Assembly: GCA_003427395.1 (NCBI GenBank)
Contig: BFEA01000740.1
Location: 520,410-559,088 of the forward strand
Direction: 5' to 3'
Origin: Chara braunii
Lineage: Eukaryota > Streptophyta > Charophyceae > Charales > Characeae
Length of the DNA stretch: 38,679 nt
The notes below the pieces were generated by a model. The model saw nothing but the letters and a program-made list of their open reading frames with translations, had not been told where the DNA came from and ran no database searches. Of this stretch, positions 1 through 9,134 are shown in pieces; position 1 is the first letter of the stretch, and each line of letters begins with the position of its first letter. The translations under genes were made by a program, and so were the position numbers.

Positions 1-70
<70 letters not shown>
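1..70. repeat. (AG)n microsatellite
   Basis: An uninterrupted AG dinucleotide tract reaches the left window edge. Copies A and B of the 2.45-kb repeat have a GA tract at the matching place, downstream of their TATA box. This is therefore read as the GA tract of copy C, whose promoter would lie outside the window. Confidence 0.95.
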
Positions 71-73
<3 letters not shown>

Positions 74-767
74 TGGGGATATGGTGGAACAAAGTCTTTC
101 TTCCCACCTTCTGTGTAATTTTAACTCCAACGTGGTCAATTTTGTTGCGGCAGTTTCAGATTGCTTTGAAAATCATCTCAGATTTTCCGTTTCGTATGTA
201 TGTATGCATGCTGATGAACGAATTCATGCCTTTTTTCTCGAGTTGTTTTTTATTTTCAATTTTGTTTTGTTCAATAGTTAGTTTAATTCAAATGTCATAA
301 CTTTTTAGTACCCATCTGCGCTCCGTGCACAACGATCCGCGAGTTTTCGGTTCTCCCGAATCTGGCCGGATACGCTCGGCGCACATGTCTTGCCTAACCA
401 CTTGCTCTTAGTTCATGCATGATTGCAGGAATGATCTGATGTATTGGTCTTGGATGTTGGACAATCGCTTCTTTGTTGCATGATGGTATGGATATGTATG
501 TAACGGTTGGATCTCACTTGGAATTATGATGTTTGCATAAGGAGAATAATTGCATGGTTACGGGATAGACGGACGCACGGACAGAAGTGCCTATCACCGA
601 CTTATCCGAACGACAAGATAAGATCTGAGCAGTCGGCCTGCACAAGCGCCCGTGTATGACATCAAGTCCGGCAGCGGAGTCTGCAACATATACACGCGTC
701 TGCATAAACCCAACGGCGATCTCGCTTCGTCAGGAAATGCGTGTAATGAAAGTCCATTGAGTAGGAT

Positions 768-1315
768 ATGGTTGTGGAAACTCCCTTCTGGGTCACCGAC
801 CGCGAGAGCTTAAGGAACCCAGAGTATCGGACGTATTGGGAGAGGGAACAGCTTAGGCGGCGAAGAAACTCACGGAATCCTGACTACCCCTGTCAGACTG
901 AGAACGATCGACTATGTGGGGGCGACTTCCAGTGGGCAATAAACCAGGATTCTCGGATTCCGAACTATCCCGTCACCCGCAATAGACAGTATTATCTAAC
1001 CCAGGCTTCGTGGCTATTACTACCCGTTTTCCTTCCTATTACGTCCTTCTCCCGTATCACAACCTAACTGTTGTTCCGTGGGACTCCATAGCTCATTACT
1101 GGCCCCACACACCGCGCTCGGAGTGCCAGCAATACAACGAGTATCGCGAAGCAGGGTTCATCCGACGAACCTGCTCCGAAGTAGAGCGTCGGGAACACAG
1201 TCTCCGACTACGACCGTCCTCATCAGACTCTGAGACGTGCATTGGTCGACGACTGTACATGCGCTCTCAGAGAGATACTCAGTCTCCAACTACGACCGTC
1301 CTTATCAGACTTTGA
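768..1315 (+). pseudogene. Conserved repeat-encoded protein, copy C (frameshifted)
   Basis: I do not recognise this protein family. The frame starts MVVETPFWVTDRESLRNPEY (768) and runs through a DYPCQTENDRL block to NRQYYLTQ near 1010. Homology then continues one frame over (FPSYYVLLPYHNLTVVPW, then SIAHYWPHTP), so a one-base indel near 1005-1012 has broken it. The matching protein in copy A (5565-6017) is open. Copies A, B and C share PFWxTDR (B and C only), LRxPEYxxYWExEQLR, FPCxTENDRL and PYHxLTxxPWxSIAxYWPxxPC. Many nucleotide differences between copies fall at third codon positions, which suggests past selection on the protein. No signal peptide or membrane segment is visible. Confidence 0.65.
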
Positions 1316-1364
1316 GACGTGCATTGGCCGATGACTGTACATGCGCTCTCAGAGAGATACTCAC
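1201..1364 (+). repeat. 82-bp tandem duplication inside copy C
   Basis: The segment starting TCTCCGACTACGACCGTCCT (1201) is repeated from 1283 with few changes. Each unit ends in TGCGCTCTCAGAGAGATACTC. The 82-bp period is not a multiple of three, so it shifts the frame of any C-terminal extension. It is absent from copies A and B. Confidence 0.85.
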
Positions 1365-1567
1365 AGCGTTCCGTCTGTACATCAGATACGTCCCCGGCCC
1401 AGGCCGCGAGATCGGCGATCGCCCCGATGCTGAGCTAAAACGGGACACTCGCACTTCTACCACTGAAACTTGACACCGGAGATTCCAGTTCCGACCTGGG
1501 ACTCCACCCCCACTTTCCTAAAATCCTTGGCACACCCTTCTTCGCACTCCCAGACCCACTAATATTT

Positions 1568-1576
1568 CGAAACAGG
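1568..1576 (+). repeat. Target-site duplication, left copy (cgaaacagg)
   Basis: The nine bases cgaaacagg recur exactly at 3547-3555, after the poly(A) tail. Joining the two flanks restores the tail of the 2.45-kb repeat as seen in copy A. Confidence 0.8.
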
Positions 1577-1744
1577 CCCTCCGGGAACGATCCGATCCAG
1601 TCGAAGTGAAGAAAAGAAAAAAACAAGGAATTTAGGAAATAGGATTCCTAAGATATGAATGAAAGAATCAAAAATTTCTGAAAATTATGATGGAGAAAAT
1701 TAGATGAGATTTTTTGGATTTTGCTGATGACGACACACATCACC

Positions 1745-1844
1745 CGGAAAATGATGATGATGAGGATGCTGGTGACGATCAACTCACCTGCTGATGTGAA
1801 CGGCAAACAGTGCCTTGAAGAGCAAACATCATATGATGACAAAC

Positions 1845-1879
<35 letters not shown>

Positions 1880-2023
1880 GTAGTGATGAGAATGAAGACA
1901 GAATGATGATGCTGATCATACTAAAGAGCAGCACCAACAACCGCGCCCCTATGATTACAAACTGATGATGATGATGCTGCTGCTGATGATGATGATGTCG
2001 GTGATGATGATGATGATGGTAAC

Positions 2024-2068
<45 letters not shown>

Positions 2069-2070
2069 AA
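1745..2070 (+). repeat. (GAT)n / ATG-rich microsatellite block
   Basis: Runs of GATGATGAT are interrupted by short unique segments, with the longest pure runs near 1846-1878 and 2024-2068. The poly-methionine frames it generates are artefacts. Confidence 0.95.
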
Positions 2071-2513
2071 ATGGTAGGAAGGGGGTGGGGGGAGCTGTAT
2101 CTTGCAGGGGCATCACAAGGCGGGGTGTGAATGTCTCAAAGAGGGTAGGGGCGGACTAGGGGGTTTCCCTATTTTGGGGCAGGGGCTGGTGCGTGGGTCA
2201 ACATCAGACCCTGAGGAGGCAGAAATGCTTTAGGTGGGGACTGCGTGCTCCTGGGGAAAGGGGGGAAGAGGGTTGGTCCTATATTGGGGCCGAGGGAGAG
2301 TGGGTGACTCACCTCGGCGGAGGCAGTGTAGGGCTGAGGGGGGAAGGGAAGTGGGAGAGAGGGGCGAAATTCTCGAATAAGTCTACCGTCCAGTTTACTA
2401 TTTTGGTTTTTCCATTTGTTTGCCTCTCGAGAAGGATGTAGGAATATGTGCTATCTGGCAAGTCCTCTGTGATCCTGCGAAGGGTGGTTGAAAATTCGGT
2501 GGCCCTCGAAGAC

Positions 2514-3193
2514 CGATGCTGGAGCAACGCTGGCCGGAGTCGGAGCCAGGTGGCGCAACTCTGTGACCTAGCTTAGTAGGGGCGTGAGGCCTGGTAGAGA
2601 GCTCTGGGGGGCTGTTTGCGGGGGCAGCCTCAGTGGTCATCGGGCGTCGTAACTGGAGCAATGCTGGCCGGTGCTGGAGCAAGGTGGTGCAACTCTGTAA
2701 CCGAACCTGATGGGAGCATGAGGCCTGGAAGAGCTTCGGTTCGTGCTGAAAACAACCATATTGGTGGTGATCGTAGGTGGATTGAAGAGGTTTCACCTAT
2801 CTGATTCGTGGTTGGGAGGCTTTTTGACACACATATTCTAGTGACTAGGTAGAGTCTCAATAGTGGAAAATAGGTCGGTGGTTCTTATGAATGTCTTAGG
2901 ACTCTAGGGAGTAGTAGGGACTCTTTTCAACCCATCTTAGGCGGTTTTGAAGCTGTTATACTCCGTGATCTGCGGCTGTTCGATTCCAGAACGACGCTGG
3001 CCAGTGTTGGGGTGTTGCCCTGTAACCTGCTGATGCAGGAGCGAGAGGCCAGGTAGAGAGATCTGGGGATGCTTTGGGGTGGGCATTCTAAGGGGCAGCC
3101 AAGGTTTGCTGCTGTGACGACGCTGGTCGGAGCTGGGGCGAGTTGTGTCACCCTATAACCCAGCAGGGCGGGGGCGTGAGGCCTGGAAGAGCT
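2514..3193 (+). repeat. Four diverged copies of an 80-90 bp repeat
   Basis: Four related segments start near 2514, 2650, 2985 and 3115. Each has a CGCTGGCCGG-like start, a GTGCAACTCTGTAACC-like middle and a GCGTGAGGCCTGGAAGAGCT-like end. Spacing is uneven, so this is an old, eroded tandem array inside the retroposon. It has no consistent reading frame. Confidence 0.75.
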
Positions 3194-3448
3194 TAGAAGG
3201 GAGTAAGACCGTGTTGGAAAGTCTTAGAAGGGTTTGTTAGGGATCCTGAGGGTTCTGAGCACTCGTAGGACCTCTGTGGCAGCCTATTGCATGATTAGTT
3301 CCTTAATAGGTCATTGGATATGCATAATCCTCCCCATGCTTTCTGAATCATATCGTGTTCACAAACTGTTCTCAGCCGAAGCCGGGTAATGACTCCGGTA
3401 TCTCAAATGATCTCAAATGTTCTCAATGATCTGTACAATTCGATATGG

Positions 3449-3543
3449 GACGCTGGGCCCGGTTCCCAACACGTGTTGCTCCCCACGAGTAGACAGGAAC
3501 ATTTGTTTTCAAAACAAAATTCAAAAAAAATAAAAAATAAAAA
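3449..3543 (+). other. Retroposon 3' end: stem-loop region and A-rich tail
   Basis: The segment GGGACGCTGGGCCCGGTTCC (about 3449) can fold into a stem-loop (GCTGGG with CCCAAC). It is followed by GTTGCTCCCCACGAGTAGAC and an A-rich tail. The same arrangement, on the other strand, is seen at 6465-6622 and 7205-7250. Confidence 0.6.
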
Positions 3544-3546
3544 CTC

Positions 3547-3587
3547 CGAAACAGGAAGTCGTGCTGGGCGTGAGGTTGGGGCATCAC
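3547..3587 (+). mobile_element. 3' end of copy C
   Basis: The sequence after the duplicated cgaaacagg reads GTGCTGGGCGTGAGGTTGGG and ends GCATCACA. It matches the last 35 bp of copies A and B (ending GGGCGTCACA) and completes the copy interrupted at 1576. Confidence 0.75.
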
Positions 3588-3867
3588 AACGCCCGAATCT
3601 AGACGTGTTTTTGGCCAGGGGCAGAAAATTGGGATTGGAGTCATTGGACTGCATTTCTGCATCTCTGCATAAAACACATCCAGATGCAGAAGCTTAATCC
3701 AATCCTCCTGGCTACTGTCTTCCCTCGAACATAACACATATGGGTTGTATTTGAGTTTTCGAGAAAATTTTCAATGATTTGAATAGAAGGCATACGCCTT
3801 GTATTCGAATAGAAAGAAGCCTACGCCTTGTGTTCGTTAACAACACATGCACTACTAGTGGGAACCA
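3588..3867. other. 280-bp spacer between copies C and A
   Basis: There is no gene here. It contains a two-copy repeat of about 30 bp (GAATAGAAGGCATACGCCTT and GAATAGAAAGAAGCCTACGC, about 3780-3838). C and A lie in the same orientation on either side, but they are too diverged to be a recent LTR pair of one element. Confidence 0.6.
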
Positions 3868-4647
3868 TGTGACGAACCACTTTCTGGGCCGCGCGACTTT
3901 CTGCGCGACGACAATGAGGGGTCCTAAGATGGGAAGGTTGGGCCAATTACGGGAGATGGGATCCAATGGGGAAATTGCAGTAGTGCCCTTGATTGTTCTT
4001 CATTTTACGTCGCTTCCTTTTGGCTGGTTGAGGCCAGGGCTAGGCAAGTCCCGGGATGGTCGATTGAGTGGTTGGCACGCCAACAGAGGCGCGATTAATA
4101 ATGTTTGACATCTCTTCTTTCTTGTTCTGTTGTCGGGTTCTTGGCGCGGTGATCGCGTGGGAAGTTTTGCTTCCTTTTTAATTCCTTTTTCGAATCTTGT
4201 CGAGCCCTCGATGACTCTCGGAATTTCGAACTTTCTTTTCGGGATGTGTGCTTTAATAAGGTTCTTTTTGCATTTTTATGCAAATAGGAATTTAGGAATT
4301 TAGGAATTCAAAATTTATTTTTGCCACGCGGTGCTCCTTGCTCGCACGTTTCTTTTTGCGGCTGCAATGGAGCTCTGATTAGTCGGCGCCCTTAATCTTG
4401 CGTGTAACTATAATTTTGGGTGGGGCACCCTTGTAACTCTGTATCTTTCTTCTTGAGCTTTGTCCTTCCCACCCTCTCTCTCTTCCTTGTTCTGTCTAAT
4501 TGGCCCGCGGGCTGCATGATCGGATCAATGCGTGGAGAGTGGCTACGTCCCCCACGCAGCGATCTGGCCATGCAGAACGCAGACACTCCCTTTCCTTCTC
4601 CCCTTCCAAGTTCTTGCAATTCTGTGTTCTTCGCGCATGCGTGAACG

Positions 4648-4656
4648 CTATAAATT
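4648..4656 (+). promoter_or_regulatory. TATA box of copy A
   Basis: The motif CTATAAATT lies in a block conserved with copy B (36275-36281, minus), including CTGGCCATGCAGA upstream and GTGAGGGTC downstream. Conservation in two highly diverged copies supports a core promoter driving transcription toward the ORF. Confidence 0.65.
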
Positions 4657-4914
4657 CCGGCTGCGCGAGCAGATAGCTCTCTTAAACAGTTGTTGGAAGC
4701 TCGGGGTAGCGCGATTAGTGAGGGTCAGCTCACGAGCGAAGTAAGAGGTGAGTTGAAGTGGAAGTTGGGCGACCCGATGAGCTGGTGCCAAATATGCGGG
4801 GTTGACGCGTAGGGCTACGACGGACTGTAGCGCGCGGGCGAACCTGACGGGCACAGGATGACTAAGCGAGGTGACAACTTCGTGGGTTGCTGCGTGACGA
4901 CGAACTGTCCGCAT

Positions 4915-4940
4915 CAGAGAGAGAGAGTGAGGGAGAGAGT
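4915..4940 (+). repeat. Imperfect GA tract downstream of the copy A promoter
   Basis: This is a short interrupted GAGAGA stretch about 265 bp after the TATA box. It corresponds to the long (GA)n tract of copy B (35952-36028) and that of copy C (1-70). The position is conserved while the length varies. Confidence 0.7.
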
Positions 4941-5564
4941 TGAGGTTGATGGACATGGAGTTGTAATTTTCTTTGTCTTTTCCTTTGCTTTTGTATATAA
5001 GTTTTGATTTCGGCTCGGGCAATTCGCCCTTATTTTCTTTCGGCATCTTTGTCTCGATGTTGTCCTTCGTATGATGTCTCTGATGAAATGATACGCTTGT
5101 CGTTTTTGCCTAATCCTCATCGTTGCTTGTCACTTTGATCTGCTATCGTCACGATAAAAGTTTGATGATTGTTGCGGTGTCTGATGTGTGTGTTGTCATT
5201 TTGCATTGTCGGAAATGATTGTTTGCGGGATCACTGAATGATTAGATGATTGGGTGGGTGTCTATGCCACGTGGCGATTTTGCATGTAGGATTGAACTCT
5301 CGCTTTTGCACAAGAAACAGCCAACAGGCCCGTGTACGACCGAACACCTCGTGCGCACGTGTAAGCGCGATCTAATCAGCGCGGCCTACATGTGTCCACA
5401 CACGGGCGATTTGCGATCACTGATGAGCTTGGCACCTCCAGTATCAGGATAAGCGCGGAATTTCCTTTTTGCGATAATTTGAGCCGGTAGGAATTTTCAA
5501 AAATCCCCTTGGCAATCGAAGCACGATCCGTTGTGTGCAGAAGGTTCTCACTATGCCGTAGCTA

Positions 5565-6017
5565 GTGATCCGCCGGAATGCCAAGATGTCGTACCTCGCG
5601 GACCGGGAAGGATTGCGGGATCCAGAGTACAGTGAATACTGGGAGGGAGAACAACTAAGGCTGAGACATCCGGAATTCCCCTGTCTAACTGAGAACGACC
5701 GACTGTATCCCAAGGACTTTCACCACGCCATAACTAGCGACCCGAGGTGCCCCGACTACCCGATTACTTATAACACGCAATATTTCATATCCCCCGGCTT
5801 CGTCGTTATCGCCACCAATTTCCCTCCCTTCCATCTCCTCCTCCCATATCACCAACTCACGGTGGTGCCGTGGAATTCCATAGCCTCGTATTGGCCCCAT
5901 ACGCCGTGCAGAAATTGCAGACGACGCGGCAACCGCCGAGCCTCTGGAATTACGGGGCCTAGCCATAACGCGCGCCGACAATCGCCACACGTCCACACCC
6001 GGAGGTCCGACCCATAG
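5565..6017 (+). CDS. Conserved repeat-encoded protein of unknown function, copy A
   Basis: This is the only uninterrupted version of the protein carried by the 2.45-kb repeat (up to 150 codons). The listed start is GTG. An internal ATG at about 5586 precedes SYLADREGLRDPEYSEYW, and the PFWxTDR start of copies B and C is lost here, so the N-terminus may be eroded. Conserved blocks: LRDPEYSEYWEGEQLR, FPCLTENDRLYPKDF, ITSDPRCPDYPITYNTQYF, FVVIATNFPPFHLLLPYHQL and VVPWNSIASYWPHTPC. It is rich in Pro, Tyr and Trp, and the C-terminal tail is basic (Arg-rich). I know of no matching family. Similar proteins in B and C at about half amino-acid identity support real coding. Confidence 0.55.
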   Translation: MIRRNAKMSYLADREGLRDPEYSEYWEGEQLRLRHPEFPCLTENDRLYPKDFHHAITSDPRCPDYPITYNTQYFISPGFVVIATNFPPFHLLLPYHQLTVVPWNSIASYWPHTPCRNCRRRGNRRASGITGPSHNARRQSPHVHTRRSDP

Positions 6018-6329
6018 AAGTCGCAACCCTCACGAGCGGACCTCTCCTGAACCGCCGTCACTAGAACGGGCGGATCGGACGGCCTGAGATGCACCGTGCA
6101 TACTATCTGCCTTATGCTGCACAACATCGACCGCCACCAGACCGAAAGTAACCCGCCGCTTAGCCTTATTGCACCTATGCCCCTGCAACCTTGCCACAGG
6201 AGATCTCAGTTATGACCTGGGACTCCACCCCCACTTTCCCAAAAATCCTTGGCACACCTCTTTTCGCACTTCCAGGCCACATCCCACTCCGATCAGGAAC
6301 TCGTGCCGGGTGTGAGGTTGGGCGTCACA

Positions 6330-6450
6330 ACCCCGCCCCAGGTGTCGTTTGGGTGTAGACTTCTTGTAGTGAAGAATGGAGTTGTGGAAAGACAGACAGC
6401 CTACCGCCTTCCCCCTAACACAAGGCCCGCTCATCATGAATGTATACAAG
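6330..6450. other. Unique spacer right of copy A
   Basis: About 120 bp separate the end of copy A from the short retroposon. I see no feature in it apart from the left copy of that retroposon's putative duplication (tatacaag, 6443-6450). Confidence 0.5.
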
Positions 6451-6622
6451 TTGTTTTTTGGTTCTTTTTTTTTTTTTTTCTATAACAGAACAGCTCGGGC
6501 TGATGCTACCGGTAGGGGTGCTGATGGGAGCAGGCACGACCCGGGGAGGCTCCATCTGTTGGTGGGGAGCAGCACCTGCTGGAAAGCGGTTCCAGCATCC
6601 ATGAACATTGTAGTTGTTTGTT
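6451..6622 (-). mobile_element. Short poly(A)-ended retroposon (SINE-like or truncated LINE 3' end)
   Basis: Read on the minus strand, about 145 bp end in an A tail (T tract at 6465-6479). The octamer tatacaag occurs at 6443-6450 and 6623-6630 and is a plausible target-site duplication. The body contains GCTGGAACCGCTTTCCAGC, a 7-bp stem-loop, followed by GTGCTGCTCCCCACCAACAG. Both features align with the 3' end of the retroposon at 1577-3546. It is non-coding. Confidence 0.6.
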
Positions 6623-6630
6623 TATACAAG

Positions 6631-6690
6631 CATATGACTGAATGACTGAATGACTGAATGACTGAATGACTGAAATGACTGAATGACTGC
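6631..6690 (+). repeat. (TGACTGAA)n tandem repeat
   Basis: About seven copies of an 8-bp unit (ATGACTGA) directly abut the 5' side of the short retroposon. Confidence 0.9.
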
Positions 6691-7176
6691 AAGTTGGGGG
6701 GACTGCCTAGCAAGAAGAGAGTTTGGCAGGAAGAACTACGCAGCGGCCTAAGTTGATTGCCTGCATGACAGCGTAAGGAGAGAGAGAGTAATCACAGGTC
6801 CCGCGGCTACTTCTAAGGGAGGGGGGTCTAGCGTCCCACGACATATCAGTTACTGCAAAGACCCATGCGGAGAGCTCATGGGGCACGTCCCAGTTTACCT
6901 CCTAGTTTATTTTTAACTCTCAAGCCCTCCCCCTCACCAAACCTCCCGTCCCCCCTCCCCCTCAGCCTAAATTATCTCTCTTGCACCATTTTCCCTTTTG
7001 ATCAGCCGCCCTTTTTCCCCCTTGTCTAAAACCACATATTACTATGTGATGCCCCTCTTTCCTTAGCTCTATCCTCCCTGAGACCCCTTTCCGAAGATTC
7101 AGTTTCCTTTGTGCAGATCTTCCCAGGTTCCAAGTATCCGCGTCCAACACAGATTGTGGTCCATGTGTTATGCTTC
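6691..7176. other. Gene-free interval with a pyrimidine-rich stretch
   Basis: There is no supportable gene. The part at about 6915-7080 is rich in C and T on the plus strand. A frame on the minus strand (7295-7026) is open but low-complexity and matches nothing I recognise. Confidence 0.5.
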
Positions 7177-7204
7177 TTTTTTGGGGGGGGGCGGGGGGGG
7201 GGGA
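7177..7204. repeat. Poly-G run next to the LINE tail
   Basis: A near-pure G stretch follows the T tract that marks the LINE poly(A) end (on the minus strand: A tail, then poly-C). It is an expanded homopolymer at the insertion edge. Confidence 0.8.
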
Positions 7205-7435
7205 TTTTTTTATTTTTTTTTTTAGTGCTGGAAAACGGGTCCAGCGTATCCTGATAATAAACAGAGCAAGAGTGATTGAACCAGCACATCTTCACCCTTT
7301 TTGTGCGCGAGAACCTACTTTCACTTCTAGTACTGAATCTATTGATTCACTACCCTTCCTCAAGAGTGCTATTTTGTATCTTGTATTTGGCCACCCTTTT
7401 GCATGTACCATTCCTCTTGAATTGACTTAAGTCTC

Positions 7436-8300
7436 TCAATCCAAATCATACCAACTCAAGGGAACCAGACTCAAGGATGATGAGGGGAAAGGGTCTGGGA
7501 ATTCAGATGAGGGACGCAGGGGGATGGGGGGATCCACCGTAGTCCGACCTCTGTAGTCTCTTATGAAACCTTTTGTTGCTTCCTGATTTGCCTGATTCTC
7601 TCCCCTTGCCCCTTTCCATTTGATTTCTCCCAAGGCCCTTCCTTGGGTTCCCCCCAGCCAGTCACAACTGAATTGTTTTATGTGTTGCAGAATTTCTGAT
7701 TTGTTGGGCAGGTGTTTGATGTTTTCTTTGACATTTTCCCATGATTGCGAATTGATGACAATTTTGATTTGATGTTTTATTGAGTCTGTGAATTCTGGAC
7801 CGTCAATCCTTGCCTGCTCCATTTCATATGTACATCCGATTCGACGATGCCAGAGGGCCCAGAGTATGGTCCTCCTTCCTATCTTGCAGAGATTGATAGT
7901 GAAATCGTCCGTCTGAGAAGGGTTCCATGTTTTCCATAAAAGGGTTTTCCAGTCCCACGACCATTGCTGGGAGGTAATTATTTGACTCCAGATCCTGTCC
8001 CACCATCTCCACAACCATACCGCCCCTGGGCATTGAAGAAAAATATGTTCTGTGGTTTTCGGTATTTGTCGAGAAGGGAAAGCCGATGAGCAAAGTTTAC
8101 ACCGAGGTAAGGCTAATCCCCTCTGCTCTAGGGAGGTTCTGTCAATAATCCAATCATTTGTTGGCAGACATCTGTGGTCAATCTGCCATTGTAGGGAGGC
8201 AACCTCGGTTGGTTCGCTTTTAATGGTCTTGAACCATTTGATTGAACGTAGGCGAGTTTTTCCTAATGTTCAAATGTTTCATCCAGCGAGATTGCACTCT
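7436..8300 (-). pseudogene. LINE ORF2 C-terminus with reverse-transcriptase zinc-binding (zf-RVT) motif
   Basis: Reading the minus strand toward 7436 gives SIKWFKTIKSEPTEVASLQW, then IDHRCLPTNDWIIDRTSLEQ, then PRCKLC...TEHIFLQCPGAVW. The CxxC...HxxxxC spacing is typical of the zf-RVT domain that follows RT in plant-type LINE ORF2 proteins. The frame is open from there to the stop at 7436 (WYDLD end). At the upstream end (about 8255-8280) the frame is lost near a run of five A, so at least one frameshift is present. The RT domain itself is not in this fragment. It is a dead copy. Confidence 0.7.
8297..8300. repeat. Target-site duplication of copy B, left (ctct)
   Basis: ctct directly precedes TGTGACG at 8301 and recurs at 37018-37021 directly after the other end of copy B. 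The shared string extends to cactct if the terminal CA of the element is counted. Confidence 0.65.
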
Positions 8301-8513
8301 TGTGACGCCCAACCTCACGCCCAGCGCGACTTCCTAGAGTGGGATAGGGGCCCGAAAGTGCGAAAAGGGGTGTGTCAAGGATTTTAGGAAAGTGGGGGGT
8401 GGAGTCCCTCGGAACTAAGATCTCATGTGGCAAGTTTTAGGGGCAATGGTGCAAATGGTGCGCACGGATCGTATCTGGCGTCTCGGTCTTCGGGGAAGGG
8501 GCTATAGCCTTTG

Positions 8514-9069
8514 TCAGTGGCGTCGTCCAGGTTGGTCCCTCGTTTGGTGGCTCGACGGGACACCCGGGCGGTCGTGTTGCTGTCGGCGCCGCTCGTAACA
8601 AGCTTCGGAATCCGACGGGGCGGACCGTAAGCGGAGGTGGTGCGACCGCTGCTCAGCTTCGGTTTGACTTCGACAGATAAATCTCGAGGCTTGGCGTGTC
8701 TGGGGCTGCTCGCAGTCTTCGCACGGTGGGCTGGGCCAATAGCGAGCTATGAAATTCCACGGTAACATTGTGAGCTGGTGATATGCCGGGAGGAGATGAA
8801 AGGGTGGGAAACTGGCAGTGATAACGACGAAGCCCGAGGATATGTAGTATTGAGTGTTGTCAGTATCTGGGTAGTCTGGGTCCCTCGGGTCACGGGTTAT
8901 AGCCAGTGGAAATCTCCCGCGCACAGTCGGTCGTTGTCTGTCAGACAGGGGAATTATGAGTTTTTCAAGTTTCCCCGTCGTCTGAGTTGTTCGCCTTCCC
9001 CGTATTCGCGGTACTCCTCATCCCTCAGTTTTTACGATCGGTAATCCAAAAGGGACTTTCCTCGGCCAT
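8514..9069 (-). pseudogene. Conserved repeat-encoded protein, copy B (frameshifted, stop)
   Basis: On the minus strand an ATG at 9069 starts MAEESPFWITDRK. The frame then shifts, and LRDEEYREYGEGEQLRRRG can be read, followed by a stop before FPCLTDNDRLCAGDF. It reopens as ITRDPRDPDYPDTDNTQYYI through FVVITASFPPFHLLPAYHQL to YWPSPPCEDC. Block order is the same as in copy A. The PFWxTDR start is shared with copy C, so it is probably the ancestral N-terminus. The protein is inactive here. Confidence 0.65.
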
Positions 9070-9130
9070 ATCTAGTTAATGAGTTCGATTCCCCATCCTT
9101 TCGATAAATTCGGGGTCGACTCATGCAGAC

Positions 9131-9134
9131 GCGC
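9131..9134. repeat. Target-site duplication of the giant LTR element, left (gcgc)
   Basis: gcgc precedes the LTR at 9135 and recurs at 35408-35411 after the other LTR. The flanks are GC-alternating, so the exact length (4 bp, or 6 with one mismatch) is uncertain. Confidence 0.6.

Larger units (their letters stand above)
1..1576 (+). mobile_element. 2.45-kb ORF-bearing repeat, copy C (5' part, truncated by window edge)
   Basis: This is copy C of a dispersed repeat seen three times here (C, A at 3868-6329, B on the minus strand). It holds the GA tract, a roughly 700-bp leader, the conserved ORF and the start of the conserved tail (GACCTGGGACTCCACCCCCA near 1493). The tail breaks off at 1576, where a retroposon has inserted, and resumes at 3547-3587. 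Nucleotide divergence from A is high, but the encoded protein is still clearly similar. The promoter end lies outside the window. Confidence 0.75.
1577..3546 (+). mobile_element. Non-coding poly(A)-tailed retroposon (about 2.0 kb) inserted in copy C
   Basis: The insertion is bounded by a 9-bp duplication (cgaaacagg) and ends on the plus strand in an A-rich tail (about 3524-3543), as expected for target-primed reverse transcription. It holds no credible gene: a GAT microsatellite block (1745-2070), G-rich single-copy sequence, four diverged copies of an 80-90 bp repeat (2514-3193), and a 3' end (3449-3520) resembling two other poly(A)-ended retroposons in this window. It may be a non-autonomous passenger mobilised by a LINE. 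Further insertions inside it cannot be excluded. Confidence 0.65.
3868..6329 (+). mobile_element. 2.45-kb ORF-bearing repeat, copy A (complete, 2462 bp)
   Basis: Copy A begins TGTGACGAACCACTTTCTGG and ends GTTGGGCGTCACA, giving TG...CA ends and a 7-bp inverted terminus (TGTGACG/CGTCACA). Both ends are confirmed by copy B, whose first 50 bp align here after reverse complementing. Order: 5' region, TATA box (4649), imperfect GA tract (4915-4940), leader, conserved ORF (5565-6017), conserved tail (GACCTGGGACTCCACCCCCA near 6215). The structure fits a solo LTR with an ORF downstream of its promoter. A non-autonomous DNA transposon is the alternative. Flanks acca and accc give only a weak 4-bp duplication. 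Confidence 0.75.
7205..8300 (-). mobile_element. LINE (non-LTR retrotransposon) 3' fragment
   Basis: The minus strand carries the C-terminal part of an ORF2-type protein, a roughly 210-bp 3' UTR and an A tail (T tract 7205-7223). The 3' UTR ends in GCTGGACCCGTTTTCCAGC, the stem-loop shared with two other retroposons here. The 5' side is cut at 8300, where copy B of the 2.45-kb repeat inserted. The flanking LINE sequence should resume on the far side at 37018. Confidence 0.75.
8301..9134 (-). mobile_element. 2.45-kb ORF-bearing repeat, copy B (3' half)
   Basis: This is the ORF-and-tail half of copy B, on the minus strand. The plus strand starts TGTGACGCCCAACCTCACGC, the reverse complement of the copy A end. 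It stops at 9134, where the giant LTR element begins. The other half is at 35408-37017. Together, less one 4-bp duplication, they give about 2440 bp against 2462 bp for copy A. Confidence 0.8.

Noticed and set aside
1721-2159. Methionine-rich open frames
   Set aside because: They are translations of the GAT microsatellite.
2398-2860. Overlapping open frames on both strands
   Set aside because: G-rich tandem repeats inside a non-coding retroposon; no motif and no conserved frame between units.
1-6329. Copies C and A as the two LTRs of one short element with a 280-bp interior
   Set aside because: They share only about half of their amino acids in the ORF, far too diverged for an LTR pair that started identical. 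No convincing PBS follows C.
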